This document shows positions 35,433 through 46,000 of a stretch of DNA of 64,000 bases, piece by piece. The notes under the pieces are model-generated. The model saw nothing but the letters and a program-made list of their open reading frames with translations. It searched no databases and had not been told where the DNA came from. Position numbers and translations under genes: made by a program. This DNA is from Acholeplasmataceae bacterium (lineage in GTDB: Bacteria > Bacillota_I > Bacilli_A > Acholeplasmatales > Acholeplasmataceae): NCBI GenBank assembly GCA_030603805.1, contig JAUVXD010000002.1:1-64000 (forward strand), written 5' to 3'. The stretch's first letter is position 1. The number at the start of each line of letters is the position of its first letter.

Positions 35433-35906
35433 CTAGAAGTAATCAAAGATTTCATCATCTTCATCATCATCGTTATATTCTTTCATCATCAATGATATGA
35501 GTCTCTCTTTGATTTCCTCTATTGAAAGTTTATCAACCCATTTCTTAATCTCTTCACGTCTTTCTTCTATGATTTCTAAATACTTTTGATATCTTTCTTC
35601 TCTTTCTTTCTCATAAGCCAGAATACTGTCGTGATACATCTGAGCTTCTTTTGGAAAGATTTCGAAAAAAACTGCAATCTTATGTTTACAAATAATCATC
35701 CTTCCATCAGCGTGTGGGCAATTACATGTGGATTTTCTTGGATGTTTCACATCAAGATAGACGTTGTAAATACGATTTTCTGCATTACAAACAAGTGCAT
35801 TATACTCAAATTCACTGACCTGTTTAATTTCTTTTACTCTTTTAGCTTCATAATACTCATATCCATATCCTATAGATCGATAACTACTTAACTCTAAAAA
35901 GCCCAT
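35433..35906 (-). CDS. SWIM zinc-finger protein
   Basis: This 157-residue protein contains a SWIM zinc-finger motif CNCPHADGRMIICKH (CxC then CxH, about 78-92) within a short beta-rich domain (RIYNVYLDV before it). A long charged, probably coiled helix follows (EKEREERYQKYLEIIEERREEIKKW). The C-terminal end is very acidic (EYNDDDEDDEIFDYF), a feature of nucleic-acid mimicry or nuclease-binding tails. SWIM domains bind DNA or proteins; no enzyme domain is attached here. AAGGAG precedes the ATG. Its partner is unknown. Confidence 0.8.
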   Translation of the reverse strand: MGFLELSSYRSIGYGYEYYEAKRVKEIKQVSEFEYNALVCNAENRIYNVYLDVKHPRKSTCNCPHADGRMIICKHKIAVFFEIFPKEAQMYHDSILAYEKEREERYQKYLEIIEERREEIKKWVDKLSIEEIKERLISLMMKEYNDDDEDDEIFDYF

Positions 35907-35999
35907 ATGATACTCCTTGCTTGTTTTATATTCAATTCATTCTTCAATTCCTAAATAAAGAAGAAAAGTTATTAGGTGACTGATATATCCACTTCGAAT

Positions 36000-37310
36000 C
36001 TATGACATATTGAAAAATTTAGAGTGGCGTTCTTTTTGAATTGATGTTAAGAGATTGATCGTTTGAACTTTAATCTTGATATCCCTCGCGATCAACTCAT
36101 AATCTTTTACAACACGGTATACATCATCGATAATCTTATTACATTTAGATGCTTTGATATCAAAGGCTTGTCCACATTGAATCAAATCATCCTTTGTCAC
36201 ATCTTTGATTTTTCCATTCATACTCATTTGATGTGCCTTAAGCCATTGATTGGATAAATCATAGGCAAAAGTAAGGTCATAGGCAGGAGATAACGACCAC
36301 TGACCATTTCTATCCATGAGAAAAGAAATGTTTTTTACATGATCGTCTTGATTAACTGCAAGCACATTAAATACCATGCGTCTATAGAGCTCTTCGATAT
36401 CTTGGTTTGAGCATCCGATCTCTCTTGCAGTGATTGCTGCTCTTTCATAGCTACATAACCCAGGCACATTATAATCCATGTGTAAAAGCGCACCTAATGA
36501 TTGCATGTGTATTTTTTGGCCACCTACGCGATCAAAACGTTTTGTCATAAAGTGGTGATATTTCCCTTCGGAAAATATCATACACTCACTCATGTGGATA
36601 CCAGCTTTTTTTGCCATAAGATAATATGAGTATTCAATGAGTGTATATGCCACTTCGTCTTCCTGATTGTAATCCCCATTTTTATTAACACCATCAAATT
36701 TGATGAGCCAGTGTTCAAAATCCGAATCTAAAGCTACTTGCCCTGAACGAAATTCTTTTGTCTTATTGTTATAGGCAACAATAGCTTTTGCCCGAGCACC
36801 CCCTGCAGAGGTTCCAAGTTTTAGAAGCTGTTGATAACTCATGTCATCCCGTGAGGTCACAAGTAATTGATTTTGCTTAGCCAAAATGGCTGATGCAAAA
36901 TCGACCATTTTATGAATATGAACGGCTTCATTCTTATCTTTCGTTCTACTATATTCTGGCTCATACTCAAGTGCACCCATACCACGTTTTCCTGTGTAGC
37001 ACAGTCTTTCAAGCACACTAAATGATGCACTTGTTCTGCCTTCTGATGCGAGCCAAGCATCAATGACTGCATTTCCAAACTTGTCTGGTAGGGAGTCTGA
37101 TATCAATCCAGGAACACCATTAAATGATGTGTTGAGTAATTCTGGAAATTCATATATCTTATTTGATAAGGGCATTTTTATGGGTGACACCTCTATACCC
37201 GATTTAAGAAAGTTTTGATCATACTCAAAAGAAACAAATCCTTTTTTTTCATCCAAAGCGAAGTAACCAATGATCGTGCCCCATAATTTTACTTTTGCAG
37301 CTCTGATCAT
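36000..37310 (-). CDS. HipA-type serine/threonine kinase toxin
   Basis: This 436-residue kinase belongs to the HipA family of type II toxins, which in E. coli phosphorylate glutamyl-tRNA synthetase. The N-terminal subdomain has GYFALDEKKGFVSFEYDQNFL and LISDSLPDKFGNAVI. The ATP-loop equivalent is TSAGGARAKAIVAY (about 168-181). The catalytic loop is NQDDHVKNISFL with Asp322 and Asn327, and the metal-binding DLTFA follows in LSPAYDLTFAYDLSN. All key residues are present, so the kinase appears intact. Its start overlaps the HipB-type gene by 4 bp. The real target is unknown. Confidence 0.9.
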   Translation of the reverse strand: MIRAAKVKLWGTIIGYFALDEKKGFVSFEYDQNFLKSGIEVSPIKMPLSNKIYEFPELLNTSFNGVPGLISDSLPDKFGNAVIDAWLASEGRTSASFSVLERLCYTGKRGMGALEYEPEYSRTKDKNEAVHIHKMVDFASAILAKQNQLLVTSRDDMSYQQLLKLGTSAGGARAKAIVAYNNKTKEFRSGQVALDSDFEHWLIKFDGVNKNGDYNQEDEVAYTLIEYSYYLMAKKAGIHMSECMIFSEGKYHHFMTKRFDRVGGQKIHMQSLGALLHMDYNVPGLCSYERAAITAREIGCSNQDIEELYRRMVFNVLAVNQDDHVKNISFLMDRNGQWSLSPAYDLTFAYDLSNQWLKAHQMSMNGKIKDVTKDDLIQCGQAFDIKASKCNKIIDDVYRVVKDYELIARDIKIKVQTINLLTSIQKERHSKFFNMS

Positions 37311-37651
37311 TTGGTTTCATCTCCCCAGTTAAATTCTTTATTCATTACTTGGGTTTTTTTCTTAGTTGCACGTAGACGTGGTTTGTTGTTATAGTTTATG
37401 AAATTTGATGGTCTTTGTGTAGGATCTGGAACTAGCAAATCAAGATTAGAATCCAATCCTAATGCCATGAGCACTTTAATCATCGTAGAAAAATTGACAT
37501 CTTCACCATTTTCCATATTTTGGATACTACGTCTAGAGACACCTGATTTCAATGCTAAGTCTTCTTGAGTCATCAAACTGTAGATTCTAAACGATTTAAT
37601 CCTGTTGCCCAAATCTACTAATGCACTTTGTGAAGTCAAATATTGACGCAT
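37307..37651 (-). CDS. HipB-type antitoxin and autorepressor
   Basis: This 114-residue protein has an HTH_3/XRE domain (LGNRIKSFRIYSLMTQEDLALKSGVSRRSIQNMENGEDVNFSTMIKVLMALGL, about 13-65). A basic, probably flexible C-terminal tail follows. In HipBA systems this protein dimerises, binds operators and sequesters HipA. I chose the ATG at 37651, with GAGG 7 bases upstream, over the in-frame ATG at 37654 and GTG at 37657. It precedes and overlaps the toxin gene, the standard order. The palindromes just upstream are its likely binding sites. Confidence 0.88.
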   Translation of the reverse strand: MRQYLTSQSALVDLGNRIKSFRIYSLMTQEDLALKSGVSRRSIQNMENGEDVNFSTMIKVLMALGLDSNLDLLVPDPTQRPSNFINYNNKPRLRATKKKTQVMNKEFNWGDETK

Positions 37652-37697
37652 CATCACACCTCATTTCGATACTGATTACATTAATTATACCACACTT

Positions 37698-37858
37698 ATT
37701 ATATTGCGCAATATAATGCGTTATATCAACATATTATGTCATTAATACTTATTATATTGCGCTTTATTAATAGATTAATTAATCATATTATTTGTGTATT
37801 ATTATGCGCATTAAGGTGGATTTTGATATTTATTGTGCACTTTAATACGCATTAAAGT
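37698..37858. promoter_or_regulatory. Array of CG-centred palindromes before hipBA
   Basis: Four palindromes with a CG centre lie in about 160 bp. They are a perfect 20-mer ATTATATTGCGCAATATAAT (37698-37717), a half-matching copy with ATTATATTGCGC (37751-37762), ATGCGCAT within TTATTATGCGCATTAA (about 37800-37814), and ACTTTAATACGCATTAAAGT (37839-37858, one asymmetric pair). Centres are 53, 47 and 41 bp apart. They are probable HipB operators; no other gene fits in 37658-38010. Confidence 0.6.
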
Positions 37859-37884
37859 TGAATAGTTTATAAAGTATTTTGCTG

Positions 37885-37931
37885 ATAAAATAAAGCGCTA
37901 AAGTCAATCATTTGACTAAAGCGCTTTTTGT
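37885..37931 (-). terminator. Terminator of the 38011-39980 operon
   Basis: AAGCGCTTT and AAAGCGCTT arms, with inner AGTCA/TGACT pairs, form a long interrupted stem. On the minus strand it is followed by ATTTTAT, and on the plus strand by TTTTTG. It may act in both directions, separating the operon from the hipBA control region. Confidence 0.6.
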
Positions 37932-38010
37932 TACAATTTTATCTATGAATATGATGACTCCTTGGCTTTAAGATGTGATCCAACAAAAATCTATTCATCC
38001 TATAGAAATA

Positions 38011-38658
38011 CTATTTTCCATACTGGATTTCACATGTCTTGATGTCAATCTTGTCACACCAACCCGTTTTGATTAGCCACTCATTTTGTCTGTCTCGCAT
38101 CCGGTTTGCTTCTTCTTTTGTGAATCTTTTCACATTTTCAAATCGTTGGTTATTTTCCTCTATCGTTGGTAAACCTAGATTCTTTCGTCTTACATCAACA
38201 TCCTCTATTGAGCCATCTAACCACCAAACTTCAAGACTACCTTCTAAAGTATAGTCATACTGCGTCCCAAAACGTTGAGGTTTTCTCTTAAAAAAATGAA
38301 TTCGGTCTTCTAAATATGCTAATGTGATGGGGTTGACATCTAGTTGATGCTGAATCAATTCAAATGTTTTGATCATAAAAAGTGGCATACTGATGGCGTG
38401 TTGAAGCACAATGAATGCTGCATCAGAAACCTCTTTTGAACTATTTTTAGGTGTTGGAAAACCATAATCTTGAATCACTTGATTGAGAAATATCGCATGA
38501 GTCTTATGCATTTCTTCAAGTAAGGGATGATACCTGTGCGCTTCTAATTGTCCCTCTTTTTTGAGTTTATCTGTGAGCTCTTGATCCTTTTTTAGGCATG
38601 CAATAAGTTTGTTTTGAATCGTTTTTGGAATCATTTTAAAAGTCTTTCTTGTGTTCAT
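38011..38658 (-). CDS. DUF6624-type protein of unknown function
   Basis: This 215-residue soluble protein has the features I associate with DUF6624: HPLLEEMHKTHAIFLNQVIQDYGFPT, then VSDAAFIVLQHAISMP, then ITLAYLEDRIHFFKRKPQRFGTQYDYTLEG. A Trp/Asp-rich end segment follows (LGLPTIEENNQRF). The family has no established function that I know of. It is the last gene of a run of four overlapping genes and overlaps the preceding one by 23 bp. Confidence 0.7.
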   Translation of the reverse strand: MNTRKTFKMIPKTIQNKLIACLKKDQELTDKLKKEGQLEAHRYHPLLEEMHKTHAIFLNQVIQDYGFPTPKNSSKEVSDAAFIVLQHAISMPLFMIKTFELIQHQLDVNPITLAYLEDRIHFFKRKPQRFGTQYDYTLEGSLEVWWLDGSIEDVDVRRKNLGLPTIEENNQRFENVKRFTKEEANRMRDRQNEWLIKTGWCDKIDIKTCEIQYGK

Positions 38659-38857
38659 AGTGACATGTCATTTCCGACAATAACACTTTAACTCTATCAT
38701 ATTCTTGATTACTGATCGTGATTTGATGATGGAAAATATTATAATTTCTAATGTATAGCTTTGCATCTCTACCAGATGATTGAATGAACACAATATCTGA
38801 TGTATTAATCACGAGATTGCTTCCTTTTAGATCTTGAACTTCTATAAATGATACCAT
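38636..38857 (-). CDS. Small FlbD-like protein
   Basis: This 73-residue protein resembles, in pattern only, FlbD-like or LytTR-like beta domains: IEVQDLKGSNLVINTSDIVFIQSSGRDAKLYIRNYNIFHHQI. AGGAGGAG lies about 9 bases before the ATG, a strong ribosome-binding site inside the end of the upstream gene. It overlaps both neighbours (16 and 23 bp), so it is translated as part of the same message. The function is unknown. Confidence 0.65.
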   Translation of the reverse strand: MVSFIEVQDLKGSNLVINTSDIVFIQSSGRDAKLYIRNYNIFHHQITISNQEYDRVKVLLSEMTCHYEHKKDF

Positions 38858-39453
38858 AAGTCTTTCTCCTCCTCTATAGGCATCACAGGTTTGGGATAAA
38901 CTTGTGCTTTATTATGATTTGATCTTAACAATTGTTTTTTTTGACTGTATTTCATATGGGTATATAAAAATGTAAAGATACACGCGTAAGTCAACCCTCT
39001 TGTACCGATATCTGTGTAAAATGAAGCTTTTCTTCTAACCTCAGAAAGATACCAATAATAATCAATCATTTCAGAAGTAGACATATTCGGATTCAAAGCT
39101 TCGTAAAAGTATCTTGAATAAATACCATAAAGAGAAACCCCTATGGAAACACTCATGATCAAAGAAAAAAACAGATAAAAATTACCCATATGGATGTATT
39201 CTTTTTGATAACACTTGTAACATATCAAAATACCGATATAAAGGGGTAAGGATACTAATCCAACCGCTCTAATGATATGATTTAAGGGTATTTCAATTAA
39301 AGATGATGATCTAGAAGGTGTCATAGCAACCAAACCAAGTAAAATAATCATTCCAAATAGAAAGATGATTATACTGAGCAATGCTGGAATTCTACTTTGT
39401 TTCAACCACGCTATGGTTGAGATCATTCTTTTTTTGAACTGTTCTTTAGTCAT
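38842..39453 (-). CDS. Hypothetical multi-span membrane protein
   Basis: This 203-residue protein has about four membrane segments: about 17-40, 55-72, 78-102 and 147-163. The outer loop (YSRYFYEALNPNMSTSEMIDYYWYLSEVRRKASFYTDIG) is comparable in position and content with the loop NPTPVELENYYRLLSENRILARQIHSTG of the next protein. The two may be distant paralogues. No family is recognised. Its start overlaps the preceding gene by 4 bp. Confidence 0.7.
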   Translation of the reverse strand: MTKEQFKKRMISTIAWLKQSRIPALLSIIIFLFGMIILLGLVAMTPSRSSSLIEIPLNHIIRAVGLVSLPLYIGILICYKCYQKEYIHMGNFYLFFSLIMSVSIGVSLYGIYSRYFYEALNPNMSTSEMIDYYWYLSEVRRKASFYTDIGTRGLTYACIFTFLYTHMKYSQKKQLLRSNHNKAQVYPKPVMPIEEEKDLWYHL

Positions 39454-39980
39454 AAGGTAGATACTAAAGACTTTTTTTCTAAAGTCTTTTCTTTTTTAGA
39501 ATTGATGACGATTTTCCCAATACTATTCACAAAAGATACAATAATGACCATTGTCATCCCTGTACTATGAATTTGACGTGCTAAAATTCGATTTTCACTT
39601 AATAGACGATAATAGTTTTCTAGTTCTACCGGTGTAGGATTTAAAGGTTTTATGACATCAATGTTATAGATGATTTGCCCATACATAACAATGAGCATTG
39701 CAGTTGCATAAAAAAGACCAAATATAAACGTCCATAAAGCAAGAAGATATGTTTTGTCTTTAATTTTAATAAGGCTTGCATATAGATGCATCATCATAAG
39801 TAGGAATGAAAACCCTAATGCCCATAACCATTCACTGAATGGTATAGCTTCTACAGATTCATATATTGGAATTTCTCGATTTGCATAAAGTATGCCATAA
39901 ATAACAAAACTAAGCACAACCATCAAAATAGTTAAAAGAACTTTGAAATGTGCTTTAAGAAACAATAGTAATTTATTCAT
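39450..39980 (-). CDS. Hypothetical multi-span membrane protein
   Basis: This 176-residue protein has four predicted membrane segments (about 11-30, 48-70, 80-105 and 140-158). It shares a loop pattern with the protein encoded next (Asn-Pro, then a Tyr-Tyr-x-Leu-Ser-Glu motif, then Arg-rich, then Gly-Thr/Met). GGGGGGAT lies 6 bases before the ATG. It is the first gene of the four-gene operon. No family or function is recognised. Confidence 0.7.
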   Translation of the reverse strand: MNKLLLFLKAHFKVLLTILMVVLSFVIYGILYANREIPIYESVEAIPFSEWLWALGFSFLLMMMHLYASLIKIKDKTYLLALWTFIFGLFYATAMLIVMYGQIIYNIDVIKPLNPTPVELENYYRLLSENRILARQIHSTGMTMVIIVSFVNSIGKIVINSKKEKTLEKKSLVSTL

Positions 39981-40037
39981 GATATCCCCCCCATGACTTA
40001 AATTTTAAATTATGTTCATTATACCTCAAAAGCAAAT

Positions 40038-40068
40038 CAAAAAAAAGAGGCGAACATAATTCCGCCTC
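40038..40068 (-). terminator. Terminator of the giant lipoprotein gene
   Basis: GAGGCG (40063-40068, minus sense) pairs with CGCCTC (40047-40052), and the minus strand continues with TTTTTTT. It lies 20 bp after the stop. Confidence 0.8.
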
Positions 40069-40087
40069 AATTAATTAAAATTTAAAC

Positions 40088-43000
40088 CTATTCCATAACC
40101 ACTGCCCAAGCAGCATATAAAATCAAATCATGTGTTGGTTCGCCAAACTCTGGATAGAAGAAATAAGTATCTGGATACCAACCTTCAAATGCATAGCCGA
40201 TACGTTCTTCAGGTACTGCGTATTCAAACATTTCACCGAAAGTGACTTGTTCAACCACGAGGTTTGTTCCAATATAGAATGTTAAGTAAGACGTTCCTGG
40301 TGCGTAAGTTGGATGGATAATGTCGCCTTCTGAAGTAAGACCATGGGCATTATGATTAATCACGATAAGATCAACAATGGTGACACTTTCATCCAAATAA
40401 AATGCCTGAATACCCTCTTGTAGAACATAGTCTTGATCAATCATGTAAACATAACCTAAATTGGTATAAAGCATACTTTGATGTGCGCCAACAAAATATT
40501 GTCCAACACCAAGATTCGTCAGATCAACGACACCAGTTGTACCCATGACGTAATAGATCATTCGATCATCACTGGTAACAAAGAGATACGTACCATAAAG
40601 TTCATACATGTCGACAATCACTTCGCCTGGATTGAGTGTGATACTACCGTGATCGCTAAAGATAGATGCCCAAGGACTATATTTGAAGATGCGTCCGCTT
40701 GAAGTAAAGAATAGGTCATAGGTATAAGTTTCATAATCAAATCCTTTGCCTATAATCATGCTTCCATCTAAAAGATAGGATTGGTCTTGAACCATCACAG
40801 TTCCAAAATCCATATCTAAATTTAAAATGAAGACTCTAGATGTTTCTATCACGATATAGCTGTTTGATCCAAATTGTGCTAATGCAAGTACGTCACTAAA
40901 CATTTCTTCGGTTTCAAAGGTGTAGAAATTGCCAGAATAGTATTCAAAGACAATCAGTTTACCTTCTAGTGTTAAGAAATATGTTTCACCCCAAAGTGGA
41001 TGAGCAAATACAACAAGATCTGTGGGTGATAAACCTAAAACTGAAGTGATATCTTGTGGTGTATGGTAATAATTATAATTGGCATCTGGGAAACCCCACA
41101 TAAAGACTCTACCTTCAGTGGTTGTTAAGACTTTTGTGCTTGATTGAGCATAAATTTGTTCTATCATTTCACCAGGAGCAAGGTTTAGAATATCTGTCAT
41201 ATCAAAAGGAGATCCAACATTTAAGAGTCCTTCAAAACCAATACCTAAACCACCATTACCGTTATAACCCCAGACGAAGATTCGATCATCAGCTGTGATT
41301 GCATAAACAGCATCGCCTAAGTTAAAGTAAGTGACAAACTGAATCGCTTCAATATCATAGTAGTAATAAATGTTGATAACTTGTGGTTCTAAAGCAACAT
41401 ATAAGGTCATATTGCCTAAAAGCGGTGCATTTGGATTCCATGGGGTTGTCATTTCTTCATCTAAATAGATGCCTAAAATGTCATAACCTTCTGGTGGATA
41501 AATCGATAGCCACTGAAGTTCCATGTAAGCTGAACCATAAACGACTGTGAAATCTTCTACGAGATCAAATTCTAAAGTAACCTCATAAGTCTTGCTTACC
41601 CAAAGTGGATATAATGTCACATTTTGATCAAGTGGTGTTGAAAAATCGTAGGTGTGATAGAAGCCAAACGCATCATAATAATACCAACCACTAAATTCAT
41701 AATGTTCACGTGGCATTAAAATGGGTTCTTCTGCAATCAATCCAAATTCTACATAAATCGGTGCAATCGGATCTAAATCTTGTCCAAGTTCAAACTTAAT
41801 CAAATAATGAGTCGCATGCCATTTTGCATAGAGATTCATACCATCATAAGCTTCTTCTGGATCAAATGGGAGTGTTAATTCAGGATCTAGGAACCAACCA
41901 CCAAAATCATGATATGGACGATCTTCTGGAACAAAGAGATCTAAATCAATCATGGGGTAAATATCGGTATGAATTAAGCCAATCACTTCAAGTGTAATCT
42001 TTTCAAGTGTAATGCCATCCATATCCCCTGAGAAGATATACACATTGGTGTTTGTAACAACAATCGGATCACCTGATGTCATGTCAACATTCAATATCGA
42101 TTCATTTTCACCTAAATTTGCAGTTGATACTTCTAAGACATCGAATACGGGTTGATAGAAAGGATCTAAGGTGAAGTTTTCATCAGGAATCACAAGAAGC
42201 AATCTACCAGTAGTTGTGATAATGAAGAATGGATCAAAAATACTTAAGATTTCTTCGCCGACTTCAAGATCTAGGCTACTTGTAATTTCATGGAAAACAA
42301 CTAAATATGGGAAATCCGGGTTCATTTCATCAACGACATAAACAGGTAAGAAGATACGATTTTCTGATGTGAAGAGTCCACCACCACCAAAGGTTGAAAC
42401 AATGGTTTCTCCAGGGAGTAGCGTTAAATCAATATCGATAGCAATCGCCATGATTGGATTTTCTTCATCTTCAGTGAGCATCGCAAATCTGTAATAAAGA
42501 TCCGTGATGACATGAACGCCGCCACCTTGTGAGAAAATCGCTAAGATGACTTCTTCTGTTTCAAAATTAAATGCATCAGTTAAATCGATAAATGCTGGAT
42601 TTTCACTCATAAATGGGAAAATGAAGATGCGTTCTCCTGTATAGAAGACATTGGAATACACCATACCATCGCCACCAAATGAAAGTGACCAAGTAATCGT
42701 TTCTCCTGGAAGTAAGACTGGTGTGACATCAACCACTTGTCCCATAGCGAAAGCAAGAAATCTTAAATCTGATGTTTGAACTAAGATGGTAAAGAAGAGA
42801 TGAGCAACATATTCAACTTCTGCACCATTTAAGTTAAATAGAGCAGTCATATCAACTGGGCTAAAGATAAATTCAGGAGTTTCACCATCAAAGCCCATAA
42901 AGCCCCAAACAAGAATTCTATTGTCTGAAGTAATCACCATAAATGTAGGTGCATCAAGGAAGTAATGAACAATTTCTTCACCTGGATTTAAGTTAAAGAA

Positions 43001-46000
43001 TGGTGTCATATGAATCCAATTTTCAGATGGCATATTGGAACCATTAGCAAGATGTCCAAAGGCATTATCACCTTTACCAAAGAGTTCCCCTTGATAGAAT
43101 GCATATTCTGTGTACATGCCATCAAAGTATTTAAACATATAATTTTCTGCATCAACGGTTAAGAAATCATAGAAATTGATTTCAATGAGTTCTGACCACT
43201 CTGCAGTGTAAACACGATTGCCAATTGAGCCTTGTGGAACTTCAGTATAAAGTTCACCTTCAAGATACCATCCGATGAAGAAATATCCATCTCGTTGTGG
43301 TATAGGTAATTGGAATGTGGGTGTTTCAATATTAAACAAAATATGTTCTGGATCTACAGTACCACCACTTGGTACAAAGACAACTGCATAACCAATCGGT
43401 TGATACTGTGCATAAACGGTGACGTTACCCATAGAGCCTGTAGGAATACCAGTTACAGCGTTTCCTCCAGATGGGAGATCAAACCAACCTAAGAAGTCAT
43501 ACCCAACTTTAGATGCTTCATCGAATGTAATGGTCGGTGTCAAAATAGTGTAAGAAACATCCATGGTTGGATAAGAGCCATCAAATAAGACGTAGGTGAT
43601 GGTATAAACAATGGCATCCCATTTTGCATAAAGGGTTATGTTTGCAGTAATCTGTTCACTACCAAAACCAAAGCTTTGAGTCAGTTCAACATCTTTATAC
43701 CAACCTGCAAATGTGAAACCATCTCTGCTTGGTGCAGTTGGAGCTAAAATGGTTGAACCATCTAAGACTTCAGTGATTGGCGAAACAGCACTACCACCAT
43801 TAGAATTAAAGGTGACTGTAAATTTCTCAATCTCAGCCCATTTCGCATAAATAGTTGTATCTACTAAAATCACTTCATTTGCAAAATCAAATGGCTCTGT
43901 TAATGCTTCATCTTTGAACCAACCATCAAAGATGAAACCATCTCTTGTGGTTGTTCCTGTAATAAAGGCATTCATACCAGGAATGAGTCTTAAGCTTGAA
44001 ACTTGAGATCCACCATTTGGATTATAAGTGACTGTTGGCTTACTGAATGTAAAATCAGAAGTCTTCAGTTGATAAACTGGTGTATTTAGTTCCCAAAGAA
44101 CTGAGGTTGTAATCGTGCTTAAGTTATCTGTCCAAAATTGTGGAGATAATGATAGAATCGGTTGTCTTTGAAGTTGTGTTGAAGCTAATGCTTGTGCATG
44201 CATAGGTTTTTCTAAGACTAAATCCACATAGACAAAGTTCATGGTTGTTCCCGCTGTTGAAACGATGCGTGAAATTAAACCACTATTGGGTGCATCCGTA
44301 TAAGTAAATGTCACATTAATATAAGCATTAGATACATGAATTTGACCTAAATTTTGATAGCCACCTACTGCGCCAGCATATTTGCCGTGTAAGAAGCTGT
44401 CTAAAATGACTAGATTAGACACTGTAACATTCGCATTGGCATGATTGGTATAAGCCACCACACCAGCTGCCCCAGCATCTGTATTGGTTGCAGTAATTTC
44501 TGCAAACGAATCTGCAATAAAGATATCTGATGCAAAGACCACATGATCTGCACGACCAATCAAAAGAGATGCATACTTATTGGTTGATAAAGCTTCTGAT
44601 TCTGTTATAGATACATTGAAAATATCTGTTTCAAAGGAAACTTGGCCAATTAAGAGACCAACACCTTCATTTGCAGTGCCCATGACTCTAGATTTTGTGA
44701 TTGATAAATCTTGTAGTTGAACTTTACCGTTTTCTACACGACCAATAATGATTCCTGCACGATTTTGTGCATCAATTGTGATATTATCTACAGTAAAGTT
44801 TTGAATGGTTGCGCCATTGGCTCTTGGGAAAATACCCCCATAGTTACCTGCAACAGCAGAAATGATTGAAAGATTTCTTAAAGTATGGCCATCACCATCA
44901 AAAATACCTCTAAATGAGTTATTATGTGCAACCCACGTATAGTTAGCAAAATCAAGATCATTCATCAAGAAGAATCCACCAGTGCTAGATGATAAGGTCA
45001 TTTGATAGAATTCTTCAACTGTATAAATTGCCGTATAGCCCTCTGGAATGGTTCTCGTCCATTTTGCATAAAGGGTAATATCTGCGCTAATGATATCAAA
45101 TTCAAAATCATGTAAAACTAAGAAGTCCGTATCTTTATACCAACCACCAAAGGTGTAGCCTTCACGAACTGGTACTTCTGGTATATCAACATATCCATAA
45201 TAAAGTGAGACTGTTTCAATACCGCCAATACCATCATTAAAGGTGACTGTATATTTTTCATCTTCTTCAAATTGAGCATAAAGGGTTTGATTGCCTGTTG
45301 TGCCCACTGGATAACCTGTGACTTTTGTACCACCAACAGATTCTGTAAACCATCCTAAGAACTCATGATTTGCAAGTGTTGCAGAACCTAAATCATCAAC
45401 AAGTGTTGTCACATTATAGGTTGTAAAACCTGTACCTGAAAGCGTTGCACCTTCAGGAATGACATAAGTAATGGTATAGGTTATCATTTCATACTGAGCA
45501 ACCAGTGTCACATTTGCAGTGACTGGACTTGTTGCAAAATTCCAAACTGTACCAACAGTTGTTTGCCAATTGACAAACATATATCCTAGTTTCACAGGAT
45601 TTTCAGGTTGTGTTGCAAAACCATTTTGAACCACGGTCTGTGTGGTTGTTCCTGATCCATTATCTGGATCAAAGGTTACGGTATACGTAGGAATTGCTGT
45701 CCATTTTGCATAAAGGGTTGTATTTGCTGTGACTGTGTCTGTTGCAAAATTCCAAGGTGTTGTCAGTGCACTTTCTTTATACCAACCATCAAAGGTAAAG
45801 CCTGCACGGGTCGGTGCAGTAGGTGCAGTGATGGTTCCACCAGCATTTGCAGTGATTGCAGCAACCGTACTACCACCGTTAGAATTAAATGTGACTGTAT
45901 AAGAGGTTGGTGCCATTGCTCTGACTATGACTGAGTAGGTTCTTGTCGCTGTTTGGTTTTGATCTTCTGCAAGAACGACAAATGCCGACATGACAACCGT

